From assembly GCA_035653615.1 (NCBI GenBank), contig DASRBN010000037.1:63736-127735 (forward strand): a stretch of 64,000 bases of DNA, read 5' to 3'. This document shows, one piece after another, positions 15,654 through 26,024 of this stretch (position 1 is the first letter of the stretch; each line of letters begins with the position of its first letter). Below the pieces are notes generated by a model. It saw only the letters and a program-made list of their open reading frames with translations. It did not search any database and was not told the DNA's origin. This stretch comes from Ktedonobacteraceae bacterium (lineage in GTDB: Bacteria > Chloroflexota > Ktedonobacteria > Ktedonobacterales > Ktedonobacteraceae). Made by a program: the position numbers and the translations under genes.

Positions 15654-17579
15654 ATGCCCCAGATAGCGCCATACGGCTCATGGAAGTCACCGATTACTTC
15701 CGACCTGATCGTCGCGGAGACAATTAAATTAGAGCAGGTCGTACTCGATGGTTCAGATATCTATTGGATTGAAAGGCGTCCGGCAGAAGGCGGTCGTTAT
15801 GTGATCGTGCGTAGAACGCCGGATGGAACCATAACTGATATGCTGCCAGCGCCATACAATGCGCGCACAACCGTCCATGAATACGGTGGTGGCAGCTATA
15901 CCGTCAGCGATGGTGTCATCTATTTTTCAAATTTCTCGGACCAGCACCTCTACCGCTTGACGGCAGGCTCCGTTCCTAAGCCAATCGCTTTCATGGATCA
16001 GATGCGGTATGCCGACTACATCATCGACCAGCGCCATAACCGTATCATCTGTGTGCGCGAGGATCACACGCGTTCTGGTCATGAGCCGGTGAACACGCTG
16101 GTCAGCATCGCGCTTGATGGCAGCAGGAATAACCGGGTACTCGTTTCAGGCAATGATTTTTATGCTTCGCCGCGTCTCAGTCCTGACGGATCGCGCCTGG
16201 CATGGTTGACCTGGAATCATCCGAATATGCCCTGGGATGGCACGGAACTATGGATTGGGAAAATCGCAGAGGATGGCTCAATAATCGAAGCACAGCACGT
16301 CGCCGGGAGCGAGAGCGAATCCATCTTCCAGCCAGAATGGTCTCCCGACGGTGTCTTACATTTTGTTTCGGATAAGACGGACTGGTGGAATCTCTATCGC
16401 TGGCAAGATGGCAATATTGTAGCCCTGCACCCGATGGAAGCGGAGTTCGGTGTGCCACAATGGGCATTTGCCTATTCTACCTATGCTTTCGCCTCATCCG
16501 ATATGCTTATTTGCAGCTATTTCGAAGAGGGAATTGCTAACCTGGCACGTCTCAATATAACAACGGGCAAATTTGAAGTCATTGATACTTTTGCTTCCAG
16601 AATTGAGTGGGTAAGGGCGACGCCGGAATACGCCATTTATATCTCCAGTGCGCCACTTGAATATTCATCGGTCAAAAAGCTAGATCTGGATACATTATCC
16701 ATACATGTGCTCCGCCGGTCCAGCAAGACCCGCATAGAAACACATTATCTCACGGTACCCGATCTTATCGAGTTTCCGACGGAACATGGGCTGACCGCCT
16801 ACGCTTTCTTCTATCCGCCAAGAAACAGCGATTATGAAGCACCGCGAGGCGAACTTCCTCCCCTGCTGGTTATGAGCCATGGCGGACCAACGGGGATGGC
16901 CTATAGCGAGCTCGATCTGGAAACTCAATACTGGACAAGCCGCGGTATAGCCGTCCTCGACGTAAATTATGGCGGCAGTACGGGTTTTGGCCGCGCCTAT
17001 CGCCGGCGACTCGAGGGACAATGGGGCATTGTTGATGTGGATGATTGCGTGAATGGCGCGCTCTACCTGGTGGAACTTGGCCTGGTGGATGGAGACCGAC
17101 TGGCCATTACAGGAGGGAGCGCGGGCGGTTATACCACGCTCTGCGCGCTCACCTTCCGCGATGTCTTCAAGGCTGGCGCCAGTCACTTTGGTATCAGTGA
17201 CCTGGAAGCGCTGGAGGGCGAAGATCACAAATTCGAATCGCGGTATAACTATCGCCTGGTTGGTCCCTATCCTGAGCGACGCGACCTCTATCGCGAGCGC
17301 TCACCGATCAATTATGTGGACCGCCTCTCCTGTCCGATTATCTTCTTTCAGGGACTTGAGGACAAAGTTGTGCCTCCTCAACAGTCCGAGTTAATGGTAG
17401 CGGCCCTGCGCGCCAAAAAATTACCCGTTGCCTATATCGCATTCGAGGGCGAACAACATGGCTTCCGGCAGGCAAAGAACATCAAGCGCGCTCTGGACGG
17501 CGAGTTTTACTTTTACTCGCGCGTCTTTCATTTCACGCCCGCCGATGCGATAGCGCCGGTGCATATCGAGAACCTGTAA
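15654..17579 (+). CDS. S9 (prolyl oligopeptidase) family serine peptidase
   Basis: A 641-residue peptidase with an N-terminal beta-propeller (about residues 40-370) and a C-terminal alpha/beta hydrolase. The triad is readable: Ser489 in G-G-S-A-G-G-Y, Asp570 in L-E-D-K-V-V-P, and His602 in E-Q-H-G-F. There is no signal peptide, so it acts in the cytoplasm on short peptides as an acylaminoacyl/dipeptidyl peptidase-like enzyme. The start at ATG 15654 has a very strong AGGAGGAG site; the open frame to 15576 only overlaps the upstream gene. It is co-transcribed with the dipeptide epimerase and probably acts on the same peptide pool. Confidence 0.9.
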   Translation: MPQIAPYGSWKSPITSDLIVAETIKLEQVVLDGSDIYWIERRPAEGGRYVIVRRTPDGTITDMLPAPYNARTTVHEYGGGSYTVSDGVIYFSNFSDQHLYRLTAGSVPKPIAFMDQMRYADYIIDQRHNRIICVREDHTRSGHEPVNTLVSIALDGSRNNRVLVSGNDFYASPRLSPDGSRLAWLTWNHPNMPWDGTELWIGKIAEDGSIIEAQHVAGSESESIFQPEWSPDGVLHFVSDKTDWWNLYRWQDGNIVALHPMEAEFGVPQWAFAYSTYAFASSDMLICSYFEEGIANLARLNITTGKFEVIDTFASRIEWVRATPEYAIYISSAPLEYSSVKKLDLDTLSIHVLRRSSKTRIETHYLTVPDLIEFPTEHGLTAYAFFYPPRNSDYEAPRGELPPLLVMSHGGPTGMAYSELDLETQYWTSRGIAVLDVNYGGSTGFGRAYRRRLEGQWGIVDVDDCVNGALYLVELGLVDGDRLAITGGSAGGYTTLCALTFRDVFKAGASHFGISDLEALEGEDHKFESRYNYRLVGPYPERRDLYRERSPINYVDRLSCPIIFFQGLEDKVVPPQQSELMVAALRAKKLPVAYIAFEGEQHGFRQAKNIKRALDGEFYFYSRVFHFTPADAIAPVHIENL

Positions 17580-17824
17580 CAGGCTCACAGCTACTATCGC
17601 CCTTTATGTAAATCAGCAGTCCATCTGGAACGGCCAGGATAGCAACTACTTCGACGGTTCGATAGGTGCTCTCGCGAAAACGTTCGATCCTGCCAGGGCG
17701 AGTGAGGTTGCGTTCAGTAACGCGACTGTATGGAAATTGTAGGCAGAGGAACTCGCTCGATTTCCTATTTACTTCTGCGGTCATCTGTGGTAATATAAGC
17801 TACACATAATACTATGGCATAAAA

Positions 17825-18106
17825 GCGAGCCATGTCCCTCCCCGGAGGTATGCAGAGAGGATGCGCCGGTGGCTGAAAGCGCACCTGCCAGCAAGGAGAT
17901 GGATACCCCTCGCCAGCCTGTACTTGTAGGGACTCGCCTGGAGGCGTCCAGAAGGTACACGTTTTGACTACGTTAGCGGTCAGTAGAGCGCGTTCTCCAT
18001 GCATTGACACATCTGTTTTTGCATATCGGAGATGCGGAATGCGGGTGGAACCACGAAGAGTTTATCTGACCTTTTCGTCCCAATGAGGGATGAAAAGGTT
18101 TTTTTA
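17825..18106 (+). promoter_or_regulatory. T-box leader (threonine) of thrS copy 1
   Basis: A tRNA-sensing leader. The antiterminator T-box GCGGGTGGAACCACG lies at 18041-18055. The competing terminator (ACCTTTTCGTCCC / GGGATGAAAAGGT, then a T-run) lies at 18069-18106. Stem I appears to begin with GCGAG (17825-17829) and close with CTCGC near 17909-17913; on its 3' side ACC (17905-17907) occupies the specifier position, a Thr codon. Uncharged tRNA-Thr should open expression. A weak promoter (TTTACT 17768-17773, TAATAT 17791-17796) may drive it. Confidence 0.88.
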
Positions 18107-18139
18107 TTATTCTCAATGAATGAGGAGGAATGTAGTCTT

Positions 18140-19936
18140 ATGCCTGATGAAGCAGTATTGCAAGAGCAAGAAACGATCAATTATACGCCAATCCAGCGCA
18201 TGCGGCACTCCGCGGCGCATGTCATGGCGGAGGCGGTGCTGGAAATTTTCCCTGATGCCAAACTGGCCATCGGACCGGCGATTGAAGATGGCTTCTATTA
18301 TGATTTCGATCTGCCGCGCACGCTGACACCGGAAGATTTGCCGGATATCGAGCGGCGCATGGCGCGTATTATCGCCGGAAAATACCCGTTTATTCGCGAC
18401 CGATGGCCGCGAGAAAAGGCTCTCGAATACTTCCGCGAGCGCGGCCAGGTGTATAAGGTTGAACTTATCGAAAACCTGCCTGATGAGGAAGTGGGCATTT
18501 ACCAGCAAGACACGTTCCTTGACCTGTGCCGCGGGCCGCATGTCGAGAATACCGGCCAGATCGGGCCGTTCAAGCTGATGCGTGTTGCTGGAGCTTACTG
18601 GCGCGGGGACGAGAATCGCCCCATGCTCCAGCGCATTTACGGTACGGCCTGGTTCACGCAGGAAGAACTCGACCAGTACCTGTGGCGGCTGGAAGAGGCG
18701 CTTAAACGCGACCACCGCAAACTTGGCCGCGAATTGAAACTCTTCGTCATCAGCGACGAGGTACCGGCGGGTGTGCCCTTGTTCCTGCCGAACGGCGAGA
18801 TGCTACGACACCTGATGGAGAGCTATGTACGCGAGACGCAAGAAAAATATGGCTACCAGCATGTCTGGACATCGCACCTGGGCAAGGTGAGGCTGTACAA
18901 GACTTCAAAGCACTGGTACAACTATCGCGAGAACATGTTCCCGATTATGCAGGGCGAGCAGGAGCTATCGGAGGACGATGCCTATGTGCTGAAACCGATG
19001 AACTGCCCGCACCACATCACGCTCTACAAGTCGCAGATGCATAGCTATCGCGAACTGCCCATTCGCTATGCCGAGTTTGCCACGCTCTATCGCTATGAGA
19101 AAGCGGGTACTTTGACCGGTCTCGCGCGTGTGCGCAGCCTGACACAGGATGACGCCCATGTCTTCATGCGCCCCGACCAGATTCAGGAGGAATTTAATCG
19201 CGCTATCGACCTCACGCTGGAGGTGTTCAACACTTATGGCCTGACGGACTACTGGATTTCGCTTTCCCTGCGCGACCCGAACAAAAAAGAGGATTACGCG
19301 GGCAGCGACGAGGTCTGGGAGCGAGCCGAAAGCGCATTACGCGAGGCGGTGGAGAACAAAGGTATCAAGTATCGCGAGATGATCGGTGAGGCCGCTTTCT
19401 ATGGCCCCAAGACGGACTTTATGGTACGTGACGCCCTGGGTCGCGATTGGCAATGTTCGACGGTGCAGCTTGACTTCGTGCAACCTGAGAACTTCCAGCT
19501 TGAATATATCGGCGAGGATGGCCAGCCGCATCGCCCGGTGATGATCCACCGCGCGGTTACCGGCTCGACGGAACGCTTCATGGCGATGCTGATCGAGCAT
19601 TATGCCGGCGCATTCCCGGTCTGGCTGGCGCCCGTGCAGGCGATGATTATCCCCATCGCCGACCGGCATATAGAGTATGCCAACAAGGTCCTGGCGGAGT
19701 TGAAAGCGGCGGGCATTCGCGCGGAGGTAGACACGCGCAGCGAGCGCATGAACGCCAAGGTGCGTGACGCGCAGTTGCAGAAAATTCCGTACATGCTCGT
19801 TGTAGGCGACAAGGAGGCCGAGGCAAACGCCGTCGCCGTCCGCCTGCGCACCAACGAGAACCTCGGGGCAAAACCGCTGCAGGAGTTCATCGAACATATA
19901 AAGAATATTGTTCAGACGAAAAGCCGGGAACTGTAA
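18140..19936 (+). CDS. thrS: Threonyl-tRNA synthetase, copy 1 (lacks TGS domain)
   Basis: A class II synthetase of 598 residues. It starts directly with the editing (SAD) domain: His23 and His27 of H-S-A-A-H, and Cys130 in L-C-R-G-P-H. The N-terminal TGS domain found in most bacterial ThrRS is missing, which explains the length of about 600 instead of 640. Catalytic-core features are present: M-N-C-P-H-H (zinc Cys), motif 2 Y-R-Y-E-K-A-G-T-L, D-D-A-H (zinc His), and I-H-R-A of motif 3 (zinc His), then an anticodon-binding domain. ATG 18140 follows GAGGAGG; an in-frame ATG at 18116 is possible. A Thr T-box precedes it. A second thrS lies downstream. Confidence 0.92.
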   Translation: MPDEAVLQEQETINYTPIQRMRHSAAHVMAEAVLEIFPDAKLAIGPAIEDGFYYDFDLPRTLTPEDLPDIERRMARIIAGKYPFIRDRWPREKALEYFRERGQVYKVELIENLPDEEVGIYQQDTFLDLCRGPHVENTGQIGPFKLMRVAGAYWRGDENRPMLQRIYGTAWFTQEELDQYLWRLEEALKRDHRKLGRELKLFVISDEVPAGVPLFLPNGEMLRHLMESYVRETQEKYGYQHVWTSHLGKVRLYKTSKHWYNYRENMFPIMQGEQELSEDDAYVLKPMNCPHHITLYKSQMHSYRELPIRYAEFATLYRYEKAGTLTGLARVRSLTQDDAHVFMRPDQIQEEFNRAIDLTLEVFNTYGLTDYWISLSLRDPNKKEDYAGSDEVWERAESALREAVENKGIKYREMIGEAAFYGPKTDFMVRDALGRDWQCSTVQLDFVQPENFQLEYIGEDGQPHRPVMIHRAVTGSTERFMAMLIEHYAGAFPVWLAPVQAMIIPIADRHIEYANKVLAELKAAGIRAEVDTRSERMNAKVRDAQLQKIPYMLVVGDKEAEANAVAVRLRTNENLGAKPLQEFIEHIKNIVQTKSREL

Positions 19937-19971
19937 CCCGTCTCGAACAAATAAATATAAATGGCAAACAC

Positions 19972-20271
19972 GCGAGCCATGTCCCTCCCCGGAGGTATGC
20001 AGAGAGGAAACGCCGGCGGCTGAAAGCGTTCCTACCAGCAAGGAGATGGATACCCCTCGCCAGCCTGTACCTGTAAGGGCCGAAATATTGACACAAAGGT
20101 ACACGTCCTGACCGCGTTACGGTCGTTAGAGCGCGTTCTGACTTGAATGAGAGCAAATTTTTGCTTGCGTATCAAATTTTTGCTTGCGTATCAAAAGGAA
20201 ACGCGGAATGTGGGTGGAACCACGGAAAGTTAGAGCCTTTTCGTCCCAGTTTGGGATGAAAAGGCTTTTTT
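19972..20271 (+). promoter_or_regulatory. T-box leader (threonine) of thrS copy 2
   Basis: It closely resembles the first T-box: the same GCGAGCCATGTCCCTCCCC start (19972 on), the same GGATACCCCTCGCC block with ACC (20052-20054) at the specifier position, the T-box GTGGGTGGAACCACGG (20210-20225) and a terminator at 20234-20271 ending in a T-run. The two leaders are clearly duplicates. No strong promoter is visible in the 35 bases after thrS copy 1, so read-through from the first gene may feed this leader. Confidence 0.88.
20155..20192 (+). repeat. Tandem 19-bp duplication inside T-box 2
   Basis: AAATTTTTGCTTGCGTATC occurs twice back to back (20155-20173 and 20174-20192), just before the antiterminator. 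The first T-box has no such duplication. It lengthens the linker between Stem I and the antiterminator. Confidence 0.85.
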
Positions 20272-20293
20272 CTTGTTTGTCGTCGTCGCAGGG

Positions 20294-20347
20294 GGCCGAT
20301 GAATCGGCGCTGGGCGCGATCAATCGGCCCCTACGGCAGAGCCGTAG
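20294..20347. repeat. Dispersed palindromic repeat, family 2 copy
   Basis: GGCCGATGAATCGGC, GGGCGCGATCAATCGGC and CCCCTACGGC, ending in the hairpin CTACGGC-AGA-GCCGTAG (20331-20347). Related CTACGACAGAGCCGTAG continues near 20391-20407. It lies between the T-box 2 terminator and thrS copy 2. Confidence 0.7.
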
Positions 20348-20435
20348 TATAGCTGGGCTTGCTGATCGGGCAAGAACGGGTCATCAAGCCCTACGACAGA
20401 GCCGTAGCATTGGTTTCGAGAAGGAGGATTATCCT

Positions 20436-22274
20436 ATGTTGAACGGAGCAGAGTTGCAAGCAGAGGGACAATATTCAGCGTTGCAGCGTATGCGCCATTC
20501 CGCGGCGCACGTGATGGCGGAAGCGATCCTGGAGATGTTTCCTGATGCTAAATTTGGTATCGGGCCGGCCATTGAAGATGGTTTTTACTATGATTTCGAT
20601 CTGCCGCGTTCGCTCACGCCGGATGATTTTCCTGAAATTGAGCGGCGCATGGCACGCATCATCGCCGGGAAGTACCCTTTCGAGCATGACTACTGGTCAT
20701 ACGAGAAAGCGTTGAACTACTTCCGAGACCGGGGACAGAACTATAAGGTGGAGATTATAGAAAATCTGCCCGCGGAAGAGCAGCATGTTTCTGAGCAGCA
20801 CAAGGGACTTCCCGAACTCTGCCGCGCTCAGGACGAGGGCAATTGGCCGCGTGAGGTCTCAATCTATCGCCAGCACAACTTTCTAGACCTGTGTCGCGGG
20901 CCGCATATAGAGCATACGGGTCAAATCGGGCCGTTCAAGCTATTGCGAGTCGCGGGGGCATACTGGCGTGGCGACGAAAACCGTCCCATGTTGCAACGTG
21001 TCTATGGCACGGCCTGGTTTACGCAAGAGGAACTTGACCGGTACCTGTGGCAGCTGGAAGAGGCGCAGAAACGCGATCACCGCAGGCTGGGCAAAGAATT
21101 GGAGTTGTTCCAGTTCGATTCATCGGCGCCGGGTATGCCGTACTGGCTGCCGAAAGGACTTAAGCTGCTCTCGCAATTCATGGACTTCTGGCGCGAGGAA
21201 CATGAGAAGCGTGGCTACCAGGAAATCGCAACGCCTTTAATCAACGACAGGCGCATCTGGGAGATTTCCGGGCACTGGGAGCATTATCGCGAGGATATGT
21301 TTCTCGTTCCGGGCGACGAACACACGGAGTACGGCATCAAACCCATGAACTGTCCCAACGCCATGATTTTGTTCAATTTCAAGACGCGCAGCTATCGCGA
21401 TCTGCCGATGCGCCTTGCTGATGTCAGCGTCTTGCACCGTAACGAGCGGGCGGGAACGCTGCACGGATTAATGCGCGCGCAAAAATTCCAGCAGGATGAC
21501 GCCCACATCTTCGTCGCGGAAGAGCAGATAGAGCAAGAATTCGACAGCATTTTCGAACTTGCTCAGGAATTCTACAAACTCTTCAATTTGAATTTCGTGC
21601 TGCGGCTTGGTACGAGGCCGGAGGGATACATCGGAGACCTGGAGACGTGGAATCGGGCCGAGGCAACGATACGCGGCATCCTGGATAGGTACCTGGGAGC
21701 GGGAAACTACGCGGTTGAAGAGGGTGGCGGCGCATTCTACGGGCCGAAAATCGACATCGTGATGGAAGACGCGCTGGGAAGATCGTGGCAGACGGGTACG
21801 ATACAGCTTGATTTCCAGCTGCCGCGCCGCTTCAACTGCAAGTACATCGATAGGGATGGTCAGGAGAAGACGCCAATCGTCATCCATCGCGCCATCTTCG
21901 GCTCATTTGAACGCTTCATCGGCATTTTGATCGAGCAGACGGCAGGAGCGTTTCCCGCCTGGCTCGCGCCTGTGCAGGCCATCCTTATTCCCATTTCTGA
22001 TCGCCATGCTGACTATGCTGGCAAGGTGATGGAAGCGCTGAAAGTAGAGGGCATACGAGTCGAAGCCGATATGCGCAGCGAGCGTATGAACGCCAAGATA
22101 CGCGATGCACAGCTTCAGAAGATTCCCTACATGCTGGTCGTAGGGGATAAGGAGCAGGCGGAAAATGCGGTCTCTGTGCGGCTGAGAACGAACGAGAATC
22201 TGGGCATGATGCCGGTAGAGAATTTTGTCGAGCGGCTACGGGGGATTATTCGGGCGAAAAGTTGGCAATTGTGA
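20436..22274 (+). CDS. thrS: Threonyl-tRNA synthetase, copy 2 (lacks TGS domain)
   Basis: A 612-residue paralogue of the upstream gene, also without a TGS domain. It keeps the editing-site H-S-A-A-H and L-C-R-G-P-H. Relative to copy 1 it has an insertion of about 25 residues in the editing domain (Q-H-V-S-E-Q-H-K-G-L-P). Core motifs are M-N-C-P-N, L-H-R-N-E-R-A-G-T-L-H-G-L-M-R, D-D-A-H and I-H-R-A. Its motif 2 region is closer to typical bacterial ThrRS than that of copy 1. ATG 20436 follows AAGGAGG. Its own Thr T-box lies upstream. Two T-box-controlled thrS genes may give stress or inhibitor backup (as with thrS/thrZ in Bacillus), which is inference. Confidence 0.92.
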   Translation: MLNGAELQAEGQYSALQRMRHSAAHVMAEAILEMFPDAKFGIGPAIEDGFYYDFDLPRSLTPDDFPEIERRMARIIAGKYPFEHDYWSYEKALNYFRDRGQNYKVEIIENLPAEEQHVSEQHKGLPELCRAQDEGNWPREVSIYRQHNFLDLCRGPHIEHTGQIGPFKLLRVAGAYWRGDENRPMLQRVYGTAWFTQEELDRYLWQLEEAQKRDHRRLGKELELFQFDSSAPGMPYWLPKGLKLLSQFMDFWREEHEKRGYQEIATPLINDRRIWEISGHWEHYREDMFLVPGDEHTEYGIKPMNCPNAMILFNFKTRSYRDLPMRLADVSVLHRNERAGTLHGLMRAQKFQQDDAHIFVAEEQIEQEFDSIFELAQEFYKLFNLNFVLRLGTRPEGYIGDLETWNRAEATIRGILDRYLGAGNYAVEEGGGAFYGPKIDIVMEDALGRSWQTGTIQLDFQLPRRFNCKYIDRDGQEKTPIVIHRAIFGSFERFIGILIEQTAGAFPAWLAPVQAILIPISDRHADYAGKVMEALKVEGIRVEADMRSERMNAKIRDAQLQKIPYMLVVGDKEQAENAVSVRLRTNENLGMMPVENFVERLRGIIRAKSWQL

Positions 22275-22350
22275 ACAGAGTAACTTGAGCAGAAAATACG
22301 ATCTCAAAGGCAGGACTTCGATCAACTGCTATAAATCAGCTGTACATGAG

Positions 22351-22393
22351 GATAGGAAAAGAGGCGCATACCCTGCCAGCCCCCTTTCCTATC
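22351..22393. terminator. Inverted repeat between convergent thrS and aceB
   Basis: GATAGGAAA (22351-22359) and TTTCCTATC (22385-22393) form a perfect 9-bp stem with a long loop between the convergent stops. There is no T-run on either side, so its role as a terminator is uncertain. Confidence 0.35.
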
Positions 22394-22426
22394 TCTCCCT
22401 AAGTTCCATCAAGAAACGCACGCGGG

Positions 22427-24028
22427 CTATTCCAGGTACTTATACGCGGGCAGTGTCAAAAACTCCACAAACTGATCGTCTGTAATGATCGAGTCCAGAA
22501 TCTCCGCAACCACCTGGTATTTTCCCCCGGCGAATCGCTCTTCACCAACCCTTGACCGGATTTTCTCAAGCTCGTCCTTCGCAAGTTCGCGGAAGAGTTC
22601 GACCGTCACTTTTCTGCCATCTGATAAGATGCCCTTGGGATGATGAATCCATTGCCAGATCTGCGCGCGCGAGATTTCGACCGTGGCAGCATCCTCCATC
22701 AGATTGTTGATGGGAACGCAGCCGGAACCGCGCAGCCACGATTCGAGGTACTGGAGGCTGACGCTGATGTTGTTGCGGAGTCCGGCCTCGGTAATCGTGC
22801 CTTCGGGCACTTTCAACAGGTCGGCAGCTGTGACATGCACGTCTTCGCGCTTCCTATAGATCTGGTTCGGGGTCTTCATCACGGCGTCAAATTCTTCCAT
22901 CGCGATTGGCACCAGTCCTGGATGCGCTACCCAGGTGCCATCATGACCGTCGGTAGCCTCGCGCCGCTTATCGGCCCGCACGCGTTCAAGCGCCTCTTCG
23001 TTCGCCTTTGGATCGTTTTTGATGGGAATCTGCGCCGCCATGCCGCCGATGGCGTGCGCGTTGCGGCGGTGACAGGTCTTGATGGTAAGCAAGGAGTAGG
23101 AGCGCATGAAGTGCGTTGTCATTGTTACCTGGGCGCGGTCAGGGAAGATGTAGTCGGGAATGTTGCGGAACTTCTTAATCGCGCTGAAGATGTAATCCCA
23201 GCGCCCGCAATTCAAGCCGGACGAGTGCTCGCGCAGTTCGTAAAGAATTTCGTCCATCTCGAACGTCGCCAGGATGGTTTCGATCAGCACGGTGGCTTTG
23301 ATAGTTCCCTGGGGAATGCCGAGATCTTTTTGCGCCAGCACGAATACATCATTCCACAGGCGGGCCTCTAGATGGCTTTCGAGCTTGGGCAGGTAAAAGT
23401 AGGGGCCGGTGCCTTTCGCGAGCAGCGTTTTGACGTTATGGAAGAAGTACAGGCCAAAATCGAAGATGCCGCCGGAGACAGGCCTGCCATCGATCAGCAC
23501 GTGCTTTTCTACCAGGTGCCAGCCACGCGGGCGTACCAGCAGCGTCGCAATCTCGTCATTGAGTGCGTATTGTTTGCCCTCCGGGCTGGTATAGGTAATC
23601 GTGCGATTGACGGCATCGCGCACGTTGATCTGTCCCTGAATGGTTCCCTCCCATGTTGGGGAGAAGGCATCTTCAAAGTCGGCCATGAATACCTTCGCGC
23701 CCGAATTCAACGCATTGATGATCATTTTGCGCTCGACCGGTCCGGTGATCTCTACGCGCCGATCTTGCAGGTCTGGCGGAACAGGCGCAATCGTCCACTC
23801 GCTATTGCGAATATGCTCGGTTTCGGGCAGGAAATCCGGCAAATTGCCGGCATCGAGTTCGGCCTGCCGCCGTGCTCTTCTCTGCAACAATTCCTCGCGT
23901 CTGTCGCGGAAAGCGCGCACCAGGGTAGCGACAAATCGCAAGGCATCGGGGGACAATATTTCGGCAAATTCTGGGGTAACCGGTTCCGTAATTTCGATAC
24001 CTTCTACCGGGGATTTGTAGGTAGTCAT
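22427..24028 (-). CDS. aceB: Malate synthase A
   Basis: A 533-residue malate synthase, the normal length of the A isoform. It condenses glyoxylate with acetyl-CoA to malate in the glyoxylate shunt. Diagnostic segments are [11 protein letters not shown] early, [13 protein letters not shown] in the middle, and [18 protein letters not shown] 24028 follows AAGGAAG; the frame is open to 24091 but without a good site. It lies 124 bases downstream of aceA on the same strand and is very likely co-transcribed, giving growth on acetate or fatty acids. Confidence 0.95.
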   Translation of the reverse strand: MTTYKSPVEGIEITEPVTPEFAEILSPDALRFVATLVRAFRDRREELLQRRARRQAELDAGNLPDFLPETEHIRNSEWTIAPVPPDLQDRRVEITGPVERKMIINALNSGAKVFMADFEDAFSPTWEGTIQGQINVRDAVNRTITYTSPEGKQYALNDEIATLLVRPRGWHLVEKHVLIDGRPVSGGIFDFGLYFFHNVKTLLAKGTGPYFYLPKLESHLEARLWNDVFVLAQKDLGIPQGTIKATVLIETILATFEMDEILYELREHSSGLNCGRWDYIFSAIKKFRNIPDYIFPDRAQVTMTTHFMRSYSLLTIKTCHRRNAHAIGGMAAQIPIKNDPKANEEALERVRADKRREATDGHDGTWVAHPGLVPIAMEEFDAVMKTPNQIYRKREDVHVTAADLLKVPEGTITEAGLRNNISVSLQYLESWLRGSGCVPINNLMEDAATVEISRAQIWQWIHHPKGILSDGRKVTVELFRELAKDELEKIRSRVGEERFAGGKYQVVAEILDSIITDDQFVEFLTLPAYKYLE

Positions 24029-24152
24029 GGGGGCTTCCTTTCCTGGCTTAGATGAAATGGCGACAACATCTATAGGGGCGAAGGTGGACATGACCCTCGC
24101 CCTTGTGATCCATCCTGTTTACCAAGATTCACCTGAGAAGATGATATATCAA

Positions 24153-25505
24153 TTAGCGGAATTGTGCCACTTCCGTCGATTCTGCCAGGGCGGTTGTCGA
24201 GGACATGCCATGGGAAATGACCTGTGCGACCTCATCGAAGTACCCGGTGCCTACCTCGCGCTGGTGTTTGGTCGCGGTGTATCCAAAGTCCTCAAGCTCG
24301 AACTCCGCCTCTTGCAGCTTCGAGTAGCCGGTCATGCCATGTGTACGGTACTCGTGCGCCAGCTTGAACATGCTGTAGTTGAGGGCATGGAAACCGGCCA
24401 GGGTGATGAACTGGAACCTGTATCCCATCTTTGCCAGTTCCTTCTGGAAGACGGCGATGGTCTCGGGATCGAGCTTCTTGCGCCAGTTGAAGGAGGGAGA
24501 GCAGTTATAGGCCAGCATCTTGCCGGGAAATTGTTCGTGAATGGCTTCAGCGAAACGGCGTGCCTCATCCAGGTTTGGTTCTGAGGTCTCGCACCACAGA
24601 AGGTCCGCGTATGGAGCATATGAGAGGCCTCGCGCGATGGCCGTTTCCAGACCGCTGCGCATCCTGTAGAACCCTTCGGGGGTGCGCTCTCCGGTGAGAA
24701 ATTGCTGATCGGCGGGGTCGATATCGCTGGTAATCAGTTTAGCTGCGTTAGCATCGGTACGGGCGATGAGTATGGTTGGGACGCCCAGCACATCTGCTGC
24801 CAGGCGCGCGGCGACCAGGTTTTTAATCGCGCTTTGCGTTGGCACGAGTACTTTGCCACCCATGTGCCCGCATTTTTTCTCAGACGAGAGTTGATCTTCA
24901 AAATGCACGCCTGCCGCACCCGCTTCGATCATTGCTTTCATGAGTTCGAACACGTTCAGAGGGCCACCGAAGCCTGCCTCGGCATCCGCCACGATAGGCG
25001 CAAACCAGTAGATATCCTGCTTACCCTCTGTATAATGAATCTGGTCGGCTCGCTGGAGCGCGTGGTTAATCCTGCGCACAACCTCTGGCACGCTGTTCGA
25101 GGGGTACAGGCTCTGGTCGGGGTACATCTGCCCGGCGAGGTTGGCATCTGCGGCAACCTGCCAGCCGCTGAGATAGATCGCCTTCAATCCGGCCTTGACC
25201 TGCTGCACTGCCTGATTGCCGGTCATTGCGCCCAGGGCCGCGACGTAGGGTTCCGAGTTCAAGAGGTTCCACAGCCGCTCGGCGCCCATGCGCGCCAGCG
25301 TATATTCGATTTGAACAGACCCGCGTAATCGGAGTACATCTTCCGCACGATATGGACGAACGATTCCGTGCCAACGCAAGTTGCCCTGCCAATCGGCCTC
25401 TAGCGTTGATGCAGAAAATTTCTTCATTCCATGTTTGGAATGACCATTCATGGTATGCCGGCCATTTCCATTCGCGTTCCCATTCATCCCATTATGTTCG
25501 CTCAT
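24153..25505 (-). CDS. aceA: Isocitrate lyase
   Basis: A 450-residue isocitrate lyase that splits isocitrate to glyoxylate and succinate. The signature K-K-C-G-H-M-G-G-K with the catalytic cysteine is present, as are V-H-F-E-D-Q (metal region), A-R-T-D-A and the late Y-N-C-S-P-S-F-N-W. An unusual N-terminal tail of about 26 residues is made almost only of Asn, Gly, His, Met and Ser before M-K-K-F-S-A-S, where a second start could lie. ATG 25505 follows AGGAAAGGA. It is the first gene of the aceA-aceB unit. No aceK or regulator gene is adjacent. Confidence 0.95.
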   Translation of the reverse strand: MSEHNGMNGNANGNGRHTMNGHSKHGMKKFSASTLEADWQGNLRWHGIVRPYRAEDVLRLRGSVQIEYTLARMGAERLWNLLNSEPYVAALGAMTGNQAVQQVKAGLKAIYLSGWQVAADANLAGQMYPDQSLYPSNSVPEVVRRINHALQRADQIHYTEGKQDIYWFAPIVADAEAGFGGPLNVFELMKAMIEAGAAGVHFEDQLSSEKKCGHMGGKVLVPTQSAIKNLVAARLAADVLGVPTILIARTDANAAKLITSDIDPADQQFLTGERTPEGFYRMRSGLETAIARGLSYAPYADLLWCETSEPNLDEARRFAEAIHEQFPGKMLAYNCSPSFNWRKKLDPETIAVFQKELAKMGYRFQFITLAGFHALNYSMFKLAHEYRTHGMTGYSKLQEAEFELEDFGYTATKHQREVGTGYFDEVAQVISHGMSSTTALAESTEVAQFR

Positions 25506-26024
25506 GATGATGTCCTTTCCTCTGGAGGCTAACGCAGGTTAATCATTGAGACACCGTTGTCTATACTTTACCTGCTATCTTCTACAGAAAGCGTACCATG
25601 CTACTTGTCATAACGTCCAGGAAAAGGCTTCGAAGGATTTGAGGTTATATATAAGTCGATAGTTATATATGGAAAAAGGGCTACTGCCTTGTATCGCTTA
25701 TTGGAACTTTGTGTTTACCACCAGCAGACAGGACGGTATCATAATGTAGTGAAATTACTTGCTCTTCTTCGATTGCTGTGTTATGCTATCATCCAATACA
25801 TGCAGTTTATAATTTCAAGGATAAATCCTTCCAGTGCGATTTTTTATTTATGCTTGTAATGAGAGATACAGGCATAGGATCAGTAGCATGTAGTTTGTAT
25901 CTTTTTCTTCAGAGCCAACCCTGGTAGTGTAGCCGTTCACGAGAGCGTTTCTTTTAGTTCGCGGACACATCATCTTATTCGCAGTTGGTCATGCAATCGT
26001 ATTTCTTTAGAAGAGGAATGGGGG
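25506..26024. other. Divergent intergenic region between aceA and nurA
   Basis: An AT-rich spacer of about 520 bases with no credible gene. A possible plus-strand promoter is TTGCTC (25759-25764), 17 bases, TATGCT (25782-25787). An AT-rich direct repeat (TTATATAT about 20 bases apart, near 25646-25671) is visible. No operator for aceA can be named with confidence. Confidence 0.4.

Noticed and set aside
19337-20104. 255-codon minus-strand frame opposite thrS copy 1 and T-box 2
   Set aside because: Antisense to a conserved synthetase and a structured RNA; no supporting features.
22640-24055. Two long plus-strand frames opposite aceB
   Set aside because: Shadow frames of the high-GC malate synthase gene; no start signals or domains.
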